In this document: in pieces, positions 13,440 to 22,800 of the stretch | Layout of the letters: every line of letters starts with the position of its first letter | Position numbering within the stretch: position 1 is the stretch's first letter | NCBI RefSeq assembly: GCF_020740795.1 | Contig: NC_067296.1 | Location: 5,309,001 to 5,373,000, forward strand | Direction of reading: 5' to 3' | DNA length: 64,000 nt | Origin: Apus apus | Lineage: Eukaryota > Chordata > Aves > Apodiformes > Apodidae | Translations under genes and position numbers: made by a program | The notes under the pieces: generated by a model | What the model saw: the letters and a program-made list of their open reading frames with translations, nothing else | Told to the model about the DNA's origin: nothing | Databases searched by the model: none

Positions 13440-13967
13440 TGTTCTGCTCTGGTGAGAGAGACTGCACCTGGAGGACTGTGTACAGCTCTGCAGCCCTCAG
13501 CACAGGAAACACATGGAGCTGTTGGAGAGGGTCCAGGGGAAAGCCATGAAGATGATCAAAGGGCTGGAGCACCTCTGCTACTAAGACAGGCTGAGAGAGT
13601 TGGGGCTGTTCAGCCTGGAGAAGAAAAGGGTCCATGGAGACCTTACAGAGGCCTTCCAGTACCTGAAGAGGCTCCAGGAAAGCTGGGGAAGGGCTTTTCA
13701 CCAAAGGGGGCAGGGATAGGACAAGGGATGATGGTATTAAACTGACAGAGGGAAGATTTAGGTCAGACATCTAACCTAAGGAATTTAGGAAGAAATTCTT
13801 CACCATGAGTGTAGGAAGACACTGGAATAGGTTGCCCAGGGAGGTTGTGGCTGCCTCCTCCCTGGAAGTATATAAAGCCAGGTTGGATGAAGCTTATGTA
13901 GCCTGGTCTAGTGTGAGGTGTCTCTGCTCATAGCAGGGAGGTTGCAGCCTGTCTATGATTCTATGAA
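13440..13967 (+). mobile_element. CR1 LINE, 5'-truncated, 3' end present
   Basis: A 5'-truncated chicken-repeat-1 retrotransposon in sense orientation. It shows the familiar 3' CR1 words in order: ACATGGAGCTGTTGGAGAG, AAGATGATCAAAGGGCTGGAG, GGGGCTGTTCAGCCTGGAGAAG, AAATTCTTCACCATGAG, GGTTGCCCAGGGAGGTTGTGG, CCTGGAAGTATATAAAGCCAGG, TTGGATGAAGCTT and CTGGTCTAGTG, ending in CTATGATTCTATGAA. This covers the C-terminal end of the element's ORF2 (reverse-transcriptase protein) and its short 3' UTR. Frame breaks are present, so it is dead. CR1 integrates by target-primed reverse transcription, lacks a poly(A) tail and dominates bird and reptile genomes, which supports a sauropsid source. Confidence 0.95.
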
Positions 13968-16900
13968 GATGCAGTTACATACTCTCTAGATTACCATCCA
14001 AATGTTCTTCTACCCATTATACCATCCCTTCTACTGCTCCTGGCTCCCTTAACCTTGGCAAGTGAGAACATAATGAAGTTCAAGTCATGTCAGATATTGT
14101 TTTCTAACTAATAATTTCCCAGGACCTCTTCAAGCTTCTCCCGTTCCAGGTGAAACTCGGTAATTAAGACTGACCTTTGAAAGCTCCCACTTACAGTGGT
14201 ATCTGCTGGTTCTGCTTAATTTACTCCCCAGTCTTACACATAAAACTGTGAATAATTGCTGCAGTTCATTAAAGTGGAAAAGAAAGAGCTTTCAAAGCAC
14301 TGAGATCATTTTGTTTCCAAACATTTGACAGTACCTAACAGGCACGAGTGTTTTGAGCAGGTTATTCTAATGAAAAATGAGAGGGGAGTCATATATCTGA
14401 CTGTTCCTATTTTGTACAAGTGTCACTTTGTTCTAGTGACAGCAGGTTTACAGGATTACACCAGTTGGGAATCCTGCACATCAGGCAGGTGTCTCTGGCT
14501 GTGAAAAATCACAGACTAGCAATGTAAGTATCTAAACCATGGCTTACAAATGGGCTAAGACTGAAAAATAATGACAAGCTTTTAAAAATGAGATTTTCAG
14601 GCTTAAATCTGGTTTGTAACTGTTTTTTTGTTACCTTTCATTAGAAGAATGGACTTGTTTCATATTCAGGTATCTTTATTTTTTAAATGTATTTTTTTCC
14701 TAAAACATAAGTACTAGAAACTTTCTGCTGCCTGAAACAAAAGTACAGATTCTTATGAAATAAAGGAAAACAAGTGAGCTTGGATATGTGAGACTGCTGA
14801 TAAAATTGGACAAGTTGGCAACGTTGCATTCCTCCTCCTGCATTATGAAAGAGGGTCAACCATCTGAACTTTTGATATTGTAATCACAAATATCAAGATA
14901 CTGGTGTATTTCATTACCAAATCTGTTGCACCTTCAAACTTGAAATGCATCATCTAGTAAAGTTGAATATAAATTGGATTAACTGAAGGAGCACAATGTA
15001 GATAGCTTCACATGAGGCTAAAAGGAAGGCAAGGGCTTGGAGAAAGGGCAACGGGGGGGTTAGGGGTTTGGATGTATAGGTTTTATGTCCTGTGTGGGTC
15101 CTTGAGCCTCACTTTTGTATTTACTTTCAGCTCCTTAGGCCTGGGACAGCACAGCCTTGTTTTGGTCTGGGCACCATTTCCCCAAGGAGACCGGGATGGC
15201 TCCAATGCTTGGAGGAGGAAGGAGTCCTGCTTTTGCTGCACAGAGCAGTGTCCAGCCTTTGGGGGTCAGCTTTGACAAAGCCTTTGCAGAAACCCCCGAG
15301 AGACACTGGTCCAAGTGCTGCGTGAGGGAGGCAGGTCGGTGGGAGTTGTTGCCCTCCTGAACTCCCTGCTCCATCATCCAGAAAGAAGCGGCTCAGAAGT
15401 GGAGGCTGAAGCCACCACCCTGCAGGCAGATGTGCAGCCAGAGGCCTGGTCTGCAGAGGGGTTTTCAGGCACTCCCAGATCTCGTCCACGCACACGGACT
15501 CAAGCTGGAGCCAGGTGTAGGATTCCACCCTGACACAGGATGGTAAAGCTGGTTAGGAAAGAGGCACCCACCTCCCTCTGCCAAAACAGGCACCCTGCAC
15601 ACAGCAAGAAACCTGGGTACACCAAATAAATCTCACAATCATCAGGATTTGTGGAGGACCAGGATGTTTTATTATTTCATTTACAGATGTAGTTTCCAGC
15701 TGTTTCTTTTTGCAAGCAATCACCTGGGCTGCATCAACCTGCAGGTGATGTACTGAAGTCCCAGGGAGCCCTGGAGAGGCAGAGAGAGACAACAGCACTT
15801 AGAGGTGTGAACTTCCTCCATTCATCTTGATGGGCTGCACACCAGGAAAGCAGGTCCAGGCATGTTAACCACTTCATTGCCAGCTTCTGCCATGGAAAGG
15901 GCTGGTTGGGCTGCACTGTGTCCTCTGTGGGCCTTTCCCTTCCTTTGATAGAGCCTCCCCAGCAACAAAGGACTCAAGCTTGGAAGGGCACAAGGGAGGT
16001 GACAATTCCTGGTGGGTGATGGTGCAGGTTACGCACTGGAGGTCCTGTCAGATCAGACAGGTGGTTGGTTGGGTTTTTTTTATCATACGGCTTGTTGCAA
16101 CAGATGTGGCCACAGAAGTGTTACAGTTCAATGTGCTTTTGACCAAGTTGTATCTCTCCCTACCTCTTGGGATCTAACAGCTGAGCAAAGGCACCTGGCA
16201 GGCTCCTCTCAGACCCCAGGCTAACCCTGTGGGAGACCAGAGACATCATGGTGCAGAAGGGAACTTTGGGAGACACTTCTGCCTGGTTTGGGTATGGATG
16301 TCTCAGTCAGAGGTTGCCTTCATCATCTCAGAGGCACTTCATAGCAATGGCACAAGGTTTTCTTGTGGATCTGGCCCCCCTGCCATGGGAGTGTTCATAT
16401 TAGGACCTGAGTTAATAAACCAGGCAGCTGCCTTTCTGCTCAGAGCTCTCTGGTCTGGCTGTCAGCAGACTTCTGCAGGCAGTGCAGCACTGAGCCTTTC
16501 CTCTCCTGTGCCAGTTTGGAGGCTATTTTTGCAACCAGGTGTGTGCTTGCAAATGCCTGTGAAGATGGCAGCTGCTAGGAGAGGCAGTGATGCTCTCCTC
16601 CCAGCAGGGCTGGCTGCAGCTGCAGCACGGGGGGGCTGCCAACTGGCCTCTCTCTTGGGTCAGCACACAGCCACGGGAGCCAGGGCTTCCTGGGGAGACA
16701 GAGATAGGTAAGATTTTAAAGTGAAATCGCTGCTTCAAAAACAAACCCAAAAAAACAAACAACAGGGCTTTTAGGAATTTCTAATGCTGAAAGCTGAAGG
16801 TGCCAGACTGTCCCACATCGTTGGACGTGGCCTCTACACCCCTGGATGGCAGTGAAGAGAAGCAAAGCCCCCTTTCATCTCCTTCTTGTGAGCGAGGGGT

Positions 16901-17589
16901 AAACACCTCTTCCAGCAGGAGAGGTGTCTGAAACAGCCTTTTCATGATGTTTATATTTAAAAATCTAACAGTGACTAATGCAGTTTGCATAATAAACAGT
17001 TCTAGAGCCAGAAATATTTGCCTGCTCTCAGTTTAAAAAAAAAAAAAAGGAAGTCCTCAGATCCTCCTCTGAAGACTGTAAGAAAGTGACAGAGTTTATC
17101 CTTTACAGGATATAAATATGCAGTGCAAATAGGTGGCTGCTGTCGCTGCTTACATTTTGATGTATCTCTTCAGATAGCCTGGCAGTGCCAGATTATTTTA
17201 GTGTCAAATCAAAGCTCTGGTTGTGTAAAGAAGCTGAGGAAAGGTACAGTCTGTGTTGCAGCACAGGATGGAAGCTCTAAGAAGACTGGAGGCAGTCCTG
17301 TGAGACATGTACCAGCCATGCATACTAAACCTGCCATTTAGCATGCTGAGAAGAAAACCCCTTTAGTAGAGCTACTGCAGAGGAGAAATAAATGTCCTCA
17401 GATTTGGGTTGGGGCACGGGGATGTTTTTTGAGGGAGGTATGTGATTCATTCTCACGTTAGCTGGAAGGAAGCCTTTGTATCCTTTTTACCTTCTGCCTC
17501 CTTGTGAGAAAAAAAAAATGAAGAGGGCCTGTTCACACTGGAAGAAAAATCTTGCTGGCAGATCCCTTTTGAAAGCAGAAAAGCCCTTA
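13968..17589. other. Intergenic stretch upstream of the TOP1 CpG island
   Basis: No gene, RNA or mobile element can be supported. The stretch is AT-rich at 14.2-15.0 kb, moderately GC-rich at 15.1-16.7 kb, and contains an A-tract of about 14 at 17,035. GC content and CpG frequency rise sharply after about 17,590. Confidence 0.5.
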
Positions 17590-18301
17590 TTTGCAACGCA
17601 GCATTGCTGCCCTTGGCTTCGGCAAGCCGAGTCAGCCCAAACCTGCCGGATCTGCATCCCTCCTGAGCATCGCTGCTGCTGCTGCCCGGCACCGCGGGAT
17701 CCCGGCCGGGTCCCTGCTCCTCAGCCCCACACGGCAGGTCGGTCACGGCCTCGGGCTCTCCGCAGGACAGATGCACACACCGAGCTCGGCTCCTTTCCTG
17801 CCAAGGGGAACAAGACAAGCCGCAGCATCTCCCGCTCGTCAGGGCCCCCCCCGCGCTCACGCAGGTCGTGCAGGAGCGTGACTCAGCCCAGCTCGGCGTC
17901 TGTCAGCGGGAGGCTGGTCACGACCCAGGCCCCCCCCAGCCCATCTGGAGGGCAGACACAACCATCCGTGCCCCCACGCCCCGCAGCCCTGCCTGGCACG
18001 GGCCGAGGGGCCATCAACGCGGCCCCCGCCAGCTCCCGCCTGCCCTCAGGAGACCCCCCAGCCCCGGCTCACGGCTCAACCCCGCCGGGGGCTGCGCTGC
18101 CGGGCCGCAGCCACACCCCGCAGGGCCCCCAAGGCGGGGGTGGGAACTGTTAGCAGCGGCTGCGGGGCCGGGCAGGGTGTAACCGCAGGGCCCGCACCCC
18201 GCAGGGCTCCAGCCCCGCACCCCGCCGGGCGCCGCCATCATCCCGGGGGCGGGGCCTGCGGGGCGGGGGGCGGAGCTTGGGAGGCGGGGTGGGCGGGGTA
18301 G

Positions 18302-18313
18302 GGCGCATGCGCG
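18302..18313. promoter_or_regulatory. NRF1-type site
   Basis: GGCGCATGCGCG matches the palindromic NRF1 consensus (YGCGCAYGCGCR) at all but the first position. NRF1 sites are common in CpG-island promoters of nuclear and mitochondrial maintenance genes. It lies about 500 bp before the start codon. Confidence 0.6.
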
Positions 18314-18366
18314 CTGCGGGCCCGGTGAGGACGGGCTCTTACACAATGCATCGGGGAGGGAAGCGT

Positions 18367-18389
18367 GGGGCGGGGCCGAACATGTAAAT
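18367..18389 (+). promoter_or_regulatory. GC-box/octamer module 1
   Basis: GGGGCGGGGCC (Sp/KLF-type GC box) is followed 15 bases from its first base by ATGTAAAT, one mismatch from the octamer ATGCAAAT bound by POU factors such as OCT1. First of four such modules. Confidence 0.6.
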
Positions 18390-18411
18390 GAGGGCCGGGT
18401 TCCTCTGCGCC

Positions 18412-18416
18412 ATTGG
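18412..18416 (-). promoter_or_regulatory. Inverted CCAAT box
   Basis: GCGCCATTGGAGG contains ATTGG, the reverse complement of CCAAT, the NF-Y core. It sits between GC-box/octamer modules 1 and 2. NF-Y commonly works with Sp factors in cell-cycle-linked promoters; binding here is inferred only. Confidence 0.5.
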
Positions 18417-18430
18417 AGGAGAGGGAGGAA

Positions 18431-18453
18431 GGGGCGGGGCCGGATATGTAAAA
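18431..18453 (+). promoter_or_regulatory. GC-box/octamer module 2
   Basis: GGGGCGGGGCC again, with ATGTAAAA beginning exactly 15 bases from the start of the GC box, as in module 1, 64 bp upstream. ATATGTAAAAAG could also act as a weak TATA-like element. Confidence 0.55.
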
Positions 18454-18498
18454 AGAGCCCGACTCGGCGCGGGCTACGTTCATAGAGAGCACTAGGGA

Positions 18499-18520
18499 GG
18501 GGCGTGGTCCTTATGCAAAT
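18499..18520 (+). promoter_or_regulatory. GC-box/octamer module 3 (perfect octamer)
   Basis: GGGGCGTGG (KLF/Sp-type box) precedes a perfect octamer ATGCAAAT at 18,513-18,520, 14 bases from the start of the box. The module begins 44 bp before module 4. Confidence 0.65.
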
Positions 18521-18542
18521 CTAGCCGGCTGGAGGGCGGGGA

Positions 18543-18564
18543 GGGGCGTGGCTCGGATGCAAAT
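18543..18564 (+). promoter_or_regulatory. GC-box/octamer module 4 (perfect octamer)
   Basis: GGGGCGTGG is followed, again at 14 bases, by a second perfect octamer ATGCAAAT at 18,557-18,564. It is the module nearest the start codon, about 245 bp away. From memory, an octamer site together with Sp1 and CREB/ATF sites has been reported in the human TOP1 promoter, which fits. Confidence 0.65.
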
Positions 18565-18644
18565 CCCGGAACGGCCGTTTCCTCTAGCCCCGCCCCCGCG
18601 CGCTGCCGAGCTGCGCCTTGGCCCCGCCCCGCCCGCCGAGGCGC

Positions 18645-18657
18645 CGCGCCTGCGCAG
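18645..18657. promoter_or_regulatory. NRF1-like site near the probable transcription start
   Basis: CGCGCCTGCGCAG differs by one base from the NRF1 core. It lies about 150 bp before the ATG, where the transcription start is expected. No ATG occurs between here and the start codon. Confidence 0.45.
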
Positions 18658-18667
18658 TGCGCGCAAA

Positions 18668-18682
18668 CCGGGACTTAGTCTG
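18668..18682 (+). promoter_or_regulatory. Repeated word CGGGACTTAGTCT, copy 1
   Basis: CCGGGACTTAGTCTG, about 125 bp before the start codon, probably at or in the 5' UTR. The 13-base core CGGGACTTAGTCT recurs at 19,619-19,635 (other strand) and 19,823-19,839. The inner GACTTAGTC is palindromic apart from its central base. I do not recognise a factor for it. Confidence 0.5.
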
Positions 18683-18806
18683 TTACACAACCGCGGTGCC
18701 GCCAGGGGCTGCCTTCTGCCTCGCGTCCCCGGCGCGGCACGGCTCGGCTCTGAGCAGCTTGCTTCTCCTTCTGCTCCTCTCCGTTAGGCCTCTCACACCC
18801 TCCGGT

Positions 18807-18839
18807 ATGAGTGGGGACCAGCTGCACAACGATTCTCAG
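18807..18839 (+). CDS. TOP1: TOP1 exon 1, coding part (residues 1-11)
   Basis: Encodes MSGDQLHNDSQ, the start of nuclear topoisomerase I. The ATG at 18,807 is chosen because the residues after it match the TOP1 N-terminus, the -3 base is G, and no ATG lies between the promoter modules and this site. The exon ends CAG with donor GTGAGC at 18,840, phase 0. Residue 5 is Gln where I recall His in human TOP1. The 5' UTR upstream is pyrimidine-rich in its last 60 bases. Confidence 0.95.
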
Positions 18840-19130
18840 GTGAGCGCCCCTTCGCCGCACGCGGGGACACACGCTCCCGGGGGGACCCCGGTCTCTCGCC
18901 ACCGAGGCCCGCGGGGTCTTTGCTCCCCTCAGGGTCGGTACGGATGGCCTGGCTGCTCGGCCCGTTTGCCTTCAGTGAGGGGAGGCCTGTCCTTACCCCT
19001 GCACGCCCCCCTGGGGGGCAGCCCCCGCGTCTGGGGGCAGCCCTGTCAGCCCGGCCTGCCCTTCGCTCTGCTGGGGACGCCCCGTCTCCGGGGCCCCCAC
19101 CCGCTCCTGCTACCCGTTCCTTCCCAGACT

Positions 19131-19163
19131 GGGGGGGGGACGGGGGGTGTTGGGGAAGAGGGG
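19131..19163 (+). other. G-quadruplex motif on the sense strand of intron 1
   Basis: Four G runs of 9, 6, 4 and 4 are separated by loops of two, four and four bases (AC, TGTT, AAGA). This satisfies the usual rule of four runs of at least three G with loops of one to seven. It starts about 325 bp after the start codon on the non-template strand, a position that favours R-loops. Confidence 0.8.
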
Positions 19164-19201
19164 ACTTGTGTGTGACCCCCCCTGTCTGGGAGAAGAGGGG
19201 G

Positions 19202-19219
19202 ACACACACACACACACAC
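19202..19219. repeat. (AC)9 dinucleotide repeat
   Basis: Nine uninterrupted AC units directly after a G run, within intron 1. Alternating purine-pyrimidine of this type can adopt Z-DNA under negative supercoiling. Confidence 0.9.
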
Positions 19220-19384
19220 GCATCACCCCGGGAGCTGTGGATGCCGGGGAACAGTTCCCCCTGCCTACCCCCCTTCCCCCGCCGCAGAAGGCACCTTCCG
19301 CGTCGCGCTGCTCATTTCTCGTTTGATACCTAAAATCTCTCAAAATGAGAATGAAAGAAGGGGGTGAAAACCCAGACCCCCCTT

Positions 19385-19413
19385 CCCCCCCCCCCCCCCC
19401 CCCCCCCCCCCCC
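19385..19413. repeat. Run of 29 C within a long pyrimidine tract
   Basis: Twenty-nine consecutive C, embedded in a nearly pure pyrimidine stretch from about 19,374 to 19,462 that also holds runs of five to nine C. The opposite strand is a G29 run able to form quadruplexes, and the tract could form an i-motif or triplex. The exact length is doubtful because homopolymers of this size are hard to sequence. Confidence 0.85.
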
Positions 19414-19544
19414 GCCTCCTTTCCCCCTCTCCCCTTTCCTCCTCCCTTACCTCCCCCCCCCTAAAAAATAATTTTAAAACAGATTCCCCATTCGGGACGA
19501 CGTGGTTTTTTTTCACGCTCTCTCCCTGTCTCCTCTCCCCACAG

Positions 19545-19569
19545 ATCGAGGCGGATTTCCGAGCGAACG
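19545..19569 (+). CDS. TOP1: TOP1 exon 2, 25-nt microexon (residues 12-19 and start of 20)
   Basis: ATCGAGGCGGATTTCCGAG… encodes IEADFRAN plus the first base of an Asp codon completed in exon 3 (phase 1). Acceptor CCCCACAG ends at 19,544 and donor GTGAGT starts at 19,570. At 25 nt this is a microexon, too short for most gene finders. The 705-bp intron before it and the 28-kb intron after it make it easy to miss. Skipping it would shift the frame. Residue 18 is Ala where I recall Leu in human. Confidence 0.93.
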
Positions 19570-19606
19570 GTGAGTGAGGGCGGCCTCGCCTCGCCGGCCG
19601 CGCACA

Positions 19607-19617
19607 GACATGGCGTC
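19607..19617 (+). promoter_or_regulatory. YY1-like site
   Basis: GACATGGCGTC fits the YY1 consensus AANATGGCGGC well around its ATGGCG core. It is adjacent to copy 2 of the repeated word and about 40 bp into intron 2. YY1 sites downstream of the start are typical of CpG-island genes. Confidence 0.45.
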
Positions 19618-19618
19618 C

Positions 19619-19635
19619 CAGAGACTAAGTCCCGG
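19619..19635 (-). promoter_or_regulatory. Repeated word CGGGACTTAGTCT, copy 2 (inverted)
   Basis: Read on the minus strand this is CCGGGACTTAGTCTCTG. It shares 16 consecutive bases with copy 3, in opposite orientation, and 14 with copy 1. It stands 50 bp after the exon 2 donor. Confidence 0.5.
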
Positions 19636-19822
19636 CTCCTCGCTCACCGGCCCCATTGTTCCCATCCAGCTGCCAAATACTCCCCTTTCCCACCGGCCCC
19701 GGACCCCCCAGACCCCCGTTTCCCTCAGTAGGGGCACCGCAGGCCCCCGATCCGAGCCTCTCGGTTTTCCCGGGGTTTCCTTTAGGCCCCGATTCCTCCC
19801 TGGAAAGTCGCCTTGTCGACGG

Positions 19823-19839
19823 TCGGGACTTAGTCTCTG
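19823..19839 (+). promoter_or_regulatory. Repeated word CGGGACTTAGTCT, copy 3
   Basis: TCGGGACTTAGTCTCTG, an inverted match of 16 bases to copy 2, 187 bp away. A YY1-like CGCCATTTT follows immediately. Confidence 0.5.
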
Positions 19840-19848
19840 CGCCATTTT
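19840..19848 (-). promoter_or_regulatory. YY1-like site
   Basis: CGCCATTTT is the reverse complement of AAAATGGCG, a close match to the YY1 consensus. Together with the site at 19,607 it places a YY1-like motif beside two of the three copies of the repeated word, in the same relative orientation. Confidence 0.45.
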
Positions 19849-22800
19849 CTTTTTCTCCTCTCCTCTCTGTGGCTTTTCTCTCCTTCTCCTCCTCCCCGAG
19901 CTGCCGGAGAGGAGCCTTCTAGAGGCTCCCGGCGGCCTTCCTCAGTCCCCCAGCCTCTTATTAACGGAGGGGAAAGCAAAGTTTTTAACGAAAATAAATC
20001 CCCAAGACGGTTTTTTCTTAACCGCTGCTTCCCTCCACCCCCCCCCACTGCTCCCCGTCTCTGTTCCTTTCAGGGAATCCCTCCCTTCCCCTAAAATGAA
20101 AGGTGATTGCAACATGTTGCTCTTTAAAAGAATCTGCTGCATCCATTTTAAGATCAGTCTTACTGCTTTCCTTGCTATTTAATTGATGTAATTTTACCTT
20201 GTTGGGTGGGGCTTTTTAATTAAAATAAAAGCCCACATTAAAAAAAAAACACAACAAAAGAAACAAAAAAAAAATAGTGTAGACAATTCCAAAAGGGTAG
20301 ACAACATCACTTGAGAAAGTTTGCAAGCTAACTGTCCATTTTGATCAGAAACGTAGGAGTCCTTTAATTTTATATGTATATATTTATAAGAATATATACA
20401 TTTATATGTCTGTATATTTACGTTCCTATAGGTATGCATATTTTCTAATCAGACTGATGGCTGTTAAGTTTTGCTCAGTGTTTATTAATTTTTCTAGGAA
20501 GCAAGCTAATTGCACGCCCCCCCCAAGTTGGTAGGTGTCAAATTGAAGGGTTTAAGCAGGGTGGAGGGGAGTTAAGGACATACAACCTTCCTTTGTGTGT
20601 GTGTTATTGTCACTGTTCAGGATGTGTAAGGAACTCTGAGCTGTCCTCTGACTGGTGAGGTGGTAGAGGACACAAAAAAAAAAAAAAGGTGAAAGATACC
20701 TGGTTGACTTACACAGATTTTTAGCATGCTTTTCTGGGTGATGTCCATGTGCCTCCTTGCTTTGTAGGCTACTGTGTGTAAATATTTACAAATCTACACT
20801 TGCGTACACCTTTCTGTCAGTTCATTGGAATGTGATTGTATATGTGCAGTAGGAGCAGGCAGTAGCCGAAATGCAGCCTTTGAACTTTTATTTCCATTTT
20901 AAATCTATAGTAAGGTGCTCTGAATAATTCTGAACAGAAAAAAGGATGCAGTGGATTTCCCAAGAAGTGCAGCAGTAATTCTTGAAGCAACTTAAATATA
21001 GACGTGTATTTGAATACTTGTAGCTTTATGTTGAGAGATATTTGATCATCTTTATTTAGGGAAAAGTACTCCTAAGTAAACTTTATTAAACGTCCTGATT
21101 TACTTAGGAGAAGTGATACATATTTGACCTTTTCACTTCAGCTTCCAGTGAATCTGAGAACCTGGGATTTTTCTTCTCTATTGTGACCATGTGCTGTTTT
21201 ATTCTGTAAAGAGTTTTAGGCATGCAGCACTTAAAACTCCTCCAGTTTTTATTTCTACCATGTGTTGGGAGGAATTCAATACAGAAATTCAATGTAAAAC
21301 ACCTTGATGGAAAACCAGAATTCCTGGCAGATCAAACTAACGCAACAAATTCATGCCAGTGTAGGTATCAGCACCCTTTTCCTCCTATTGTAATTATTTT
21401 AGAAGAGTCAGGTAACATCATTGTGACTGAGCAGAGGCCCCAAAAATCTGAAATCCTTTTCAGCACTGAAAGATGTGTGTAACCCTGTTAGTCTTGTTAA
21501 GGGAAGAATGCTGGGTAGACACTGTCCTCTCTGACCACGACTGGTCTTCTGAAAACCTGTCTGTCACCTTTGCCTGCTCCGAGTCTTGTTTCCTCTACAC
21601 AGGAGTTCTCTGCAATCTGAGAACATTGTCATTTAGGTGTAGCAGTAAGGCTCTAGCTCTTGTATTCTTATTTTGATCCCTTTTAGTGGTAAAGATTAGG
21701 AGTGGGTGGTAGGAATCTCAGGTACTTTTTATTTTTCCAGATATGTGGAATTGGTTTGTCCTTTGGTTATTGTTAGGCAGCACTTAACAGTAGAGCCAAA
21801 GTCTCCTTTTAGACTGCCTTTTCTCTTTACGTTTGGAGGAAGGCAAGTTTTTCTGGGGGCTGATACTGACTCATTCTAAGTGTTGAATGTACCAGCAGTA
21901 AACATTTTTGTTAATAAAAAATGTTTTGGTGACTTCTGGATAAGTGTTATCAGTAATAGAGCAGCTTAAGCACTTTGAAGCTTCCTGTTGTTACGAATGT
22001 TCATATCTGGGTCAATGGACATGCTACCTGGTCTGGTGATCACACAGGGTGTTGCAGCTGAAGTAAAGGTGGGTGGAGGGGGATCTGCCAGCCTGTTCCA
22101 GGTCAGCAAGGAGCACTCTGGTTGTAGCTGAGAACTTGGATCTGATTTCACACCCATTTCATTGACAGCAGGGTAGTGTGAGGTGTGAGAGAGGGTGCCA
22201 GCAGTAAATATGTATTCCTGGCTATTTATTGTCATTGAATAGCCAGATCACTCTAAGCAAGAGTGTCCTGGGCAAATTCCAACTTGGGTAATTGCATCCA
22301 GTCCTGATATCCATAGTCTCCCTCTTGCTTAATTTGGCCATAGTGGGTGGGTTTTTTACCTTAACTGTATTTTTAGTATCAGTATGCACTGTGAAGAATT
22401 TTCTGTGTTCAGTCCTAGTGGTGCCTGTTCACAAACTATCATGAGAACACTATTTGCTGAAACAGGGAGTCTTTTGCAAGGAATATCCTCATAGTCTTCA
22501 GCATTGCAGAAGGGAAATGGTAGTATTAAATTCTTATTTCCAAGTAGGGCTTGGTCACTGAAAATGAACCCTTGACAGATCTGAATGTTGAGCCAGAAGT
22601 ATGGTCTCAGAGAGGGAATAAATATATATTTTTTTTCTCACTTGCTAAATTACAGATAATTTCAAATGCAAAATCTGTTTGAATATTATTGAGTTTTGCC
22701 TTTAAGAGCTTTGTTATTAAGGTTGAACATAACAACCTCTTACAGCTTGAGAGTAAAAGCAATTTATCTTGACTTTTAGTTCTCCCATTGTGTTTGCAGA

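Larger units (their letters stand above)
18840..19544 (+). other. TOP1: TOP1 intron 1 (705 bp)
   Basis: A short GC-rich first intron inside the CpG island, GTGAGC donor and CCCCACAG acceptor. It contains a G-quadruplex motif, an AC repeat and a run of 29 C, listed separately. The acceptor is preceded by a long pyrimidine tract. Confidence 0.93.
17590..19860. promoter_or_regulatory. CpG island spanning the TOP1 promoter, exons 1 and 2
   Basis: CpG dinucleotides are depleted before about 17,600 and after about 19,860 but frequent between them, and the stretch is strongly GC-rich. GC boxes (GGGGCGGGGC and its complement) recur between 18,243 and 18,635. No convincing TATA box stands at a sensible distance from the start codon. 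This is the usual pattern of a broadly expressed housekeeping promoter with dispersed transcription starts. Because the GC-rich stretch has few stop codons, several long open frames arise by chance, including 225 codons at 17,476-18,153, and these are not called. Confidence 0.9.
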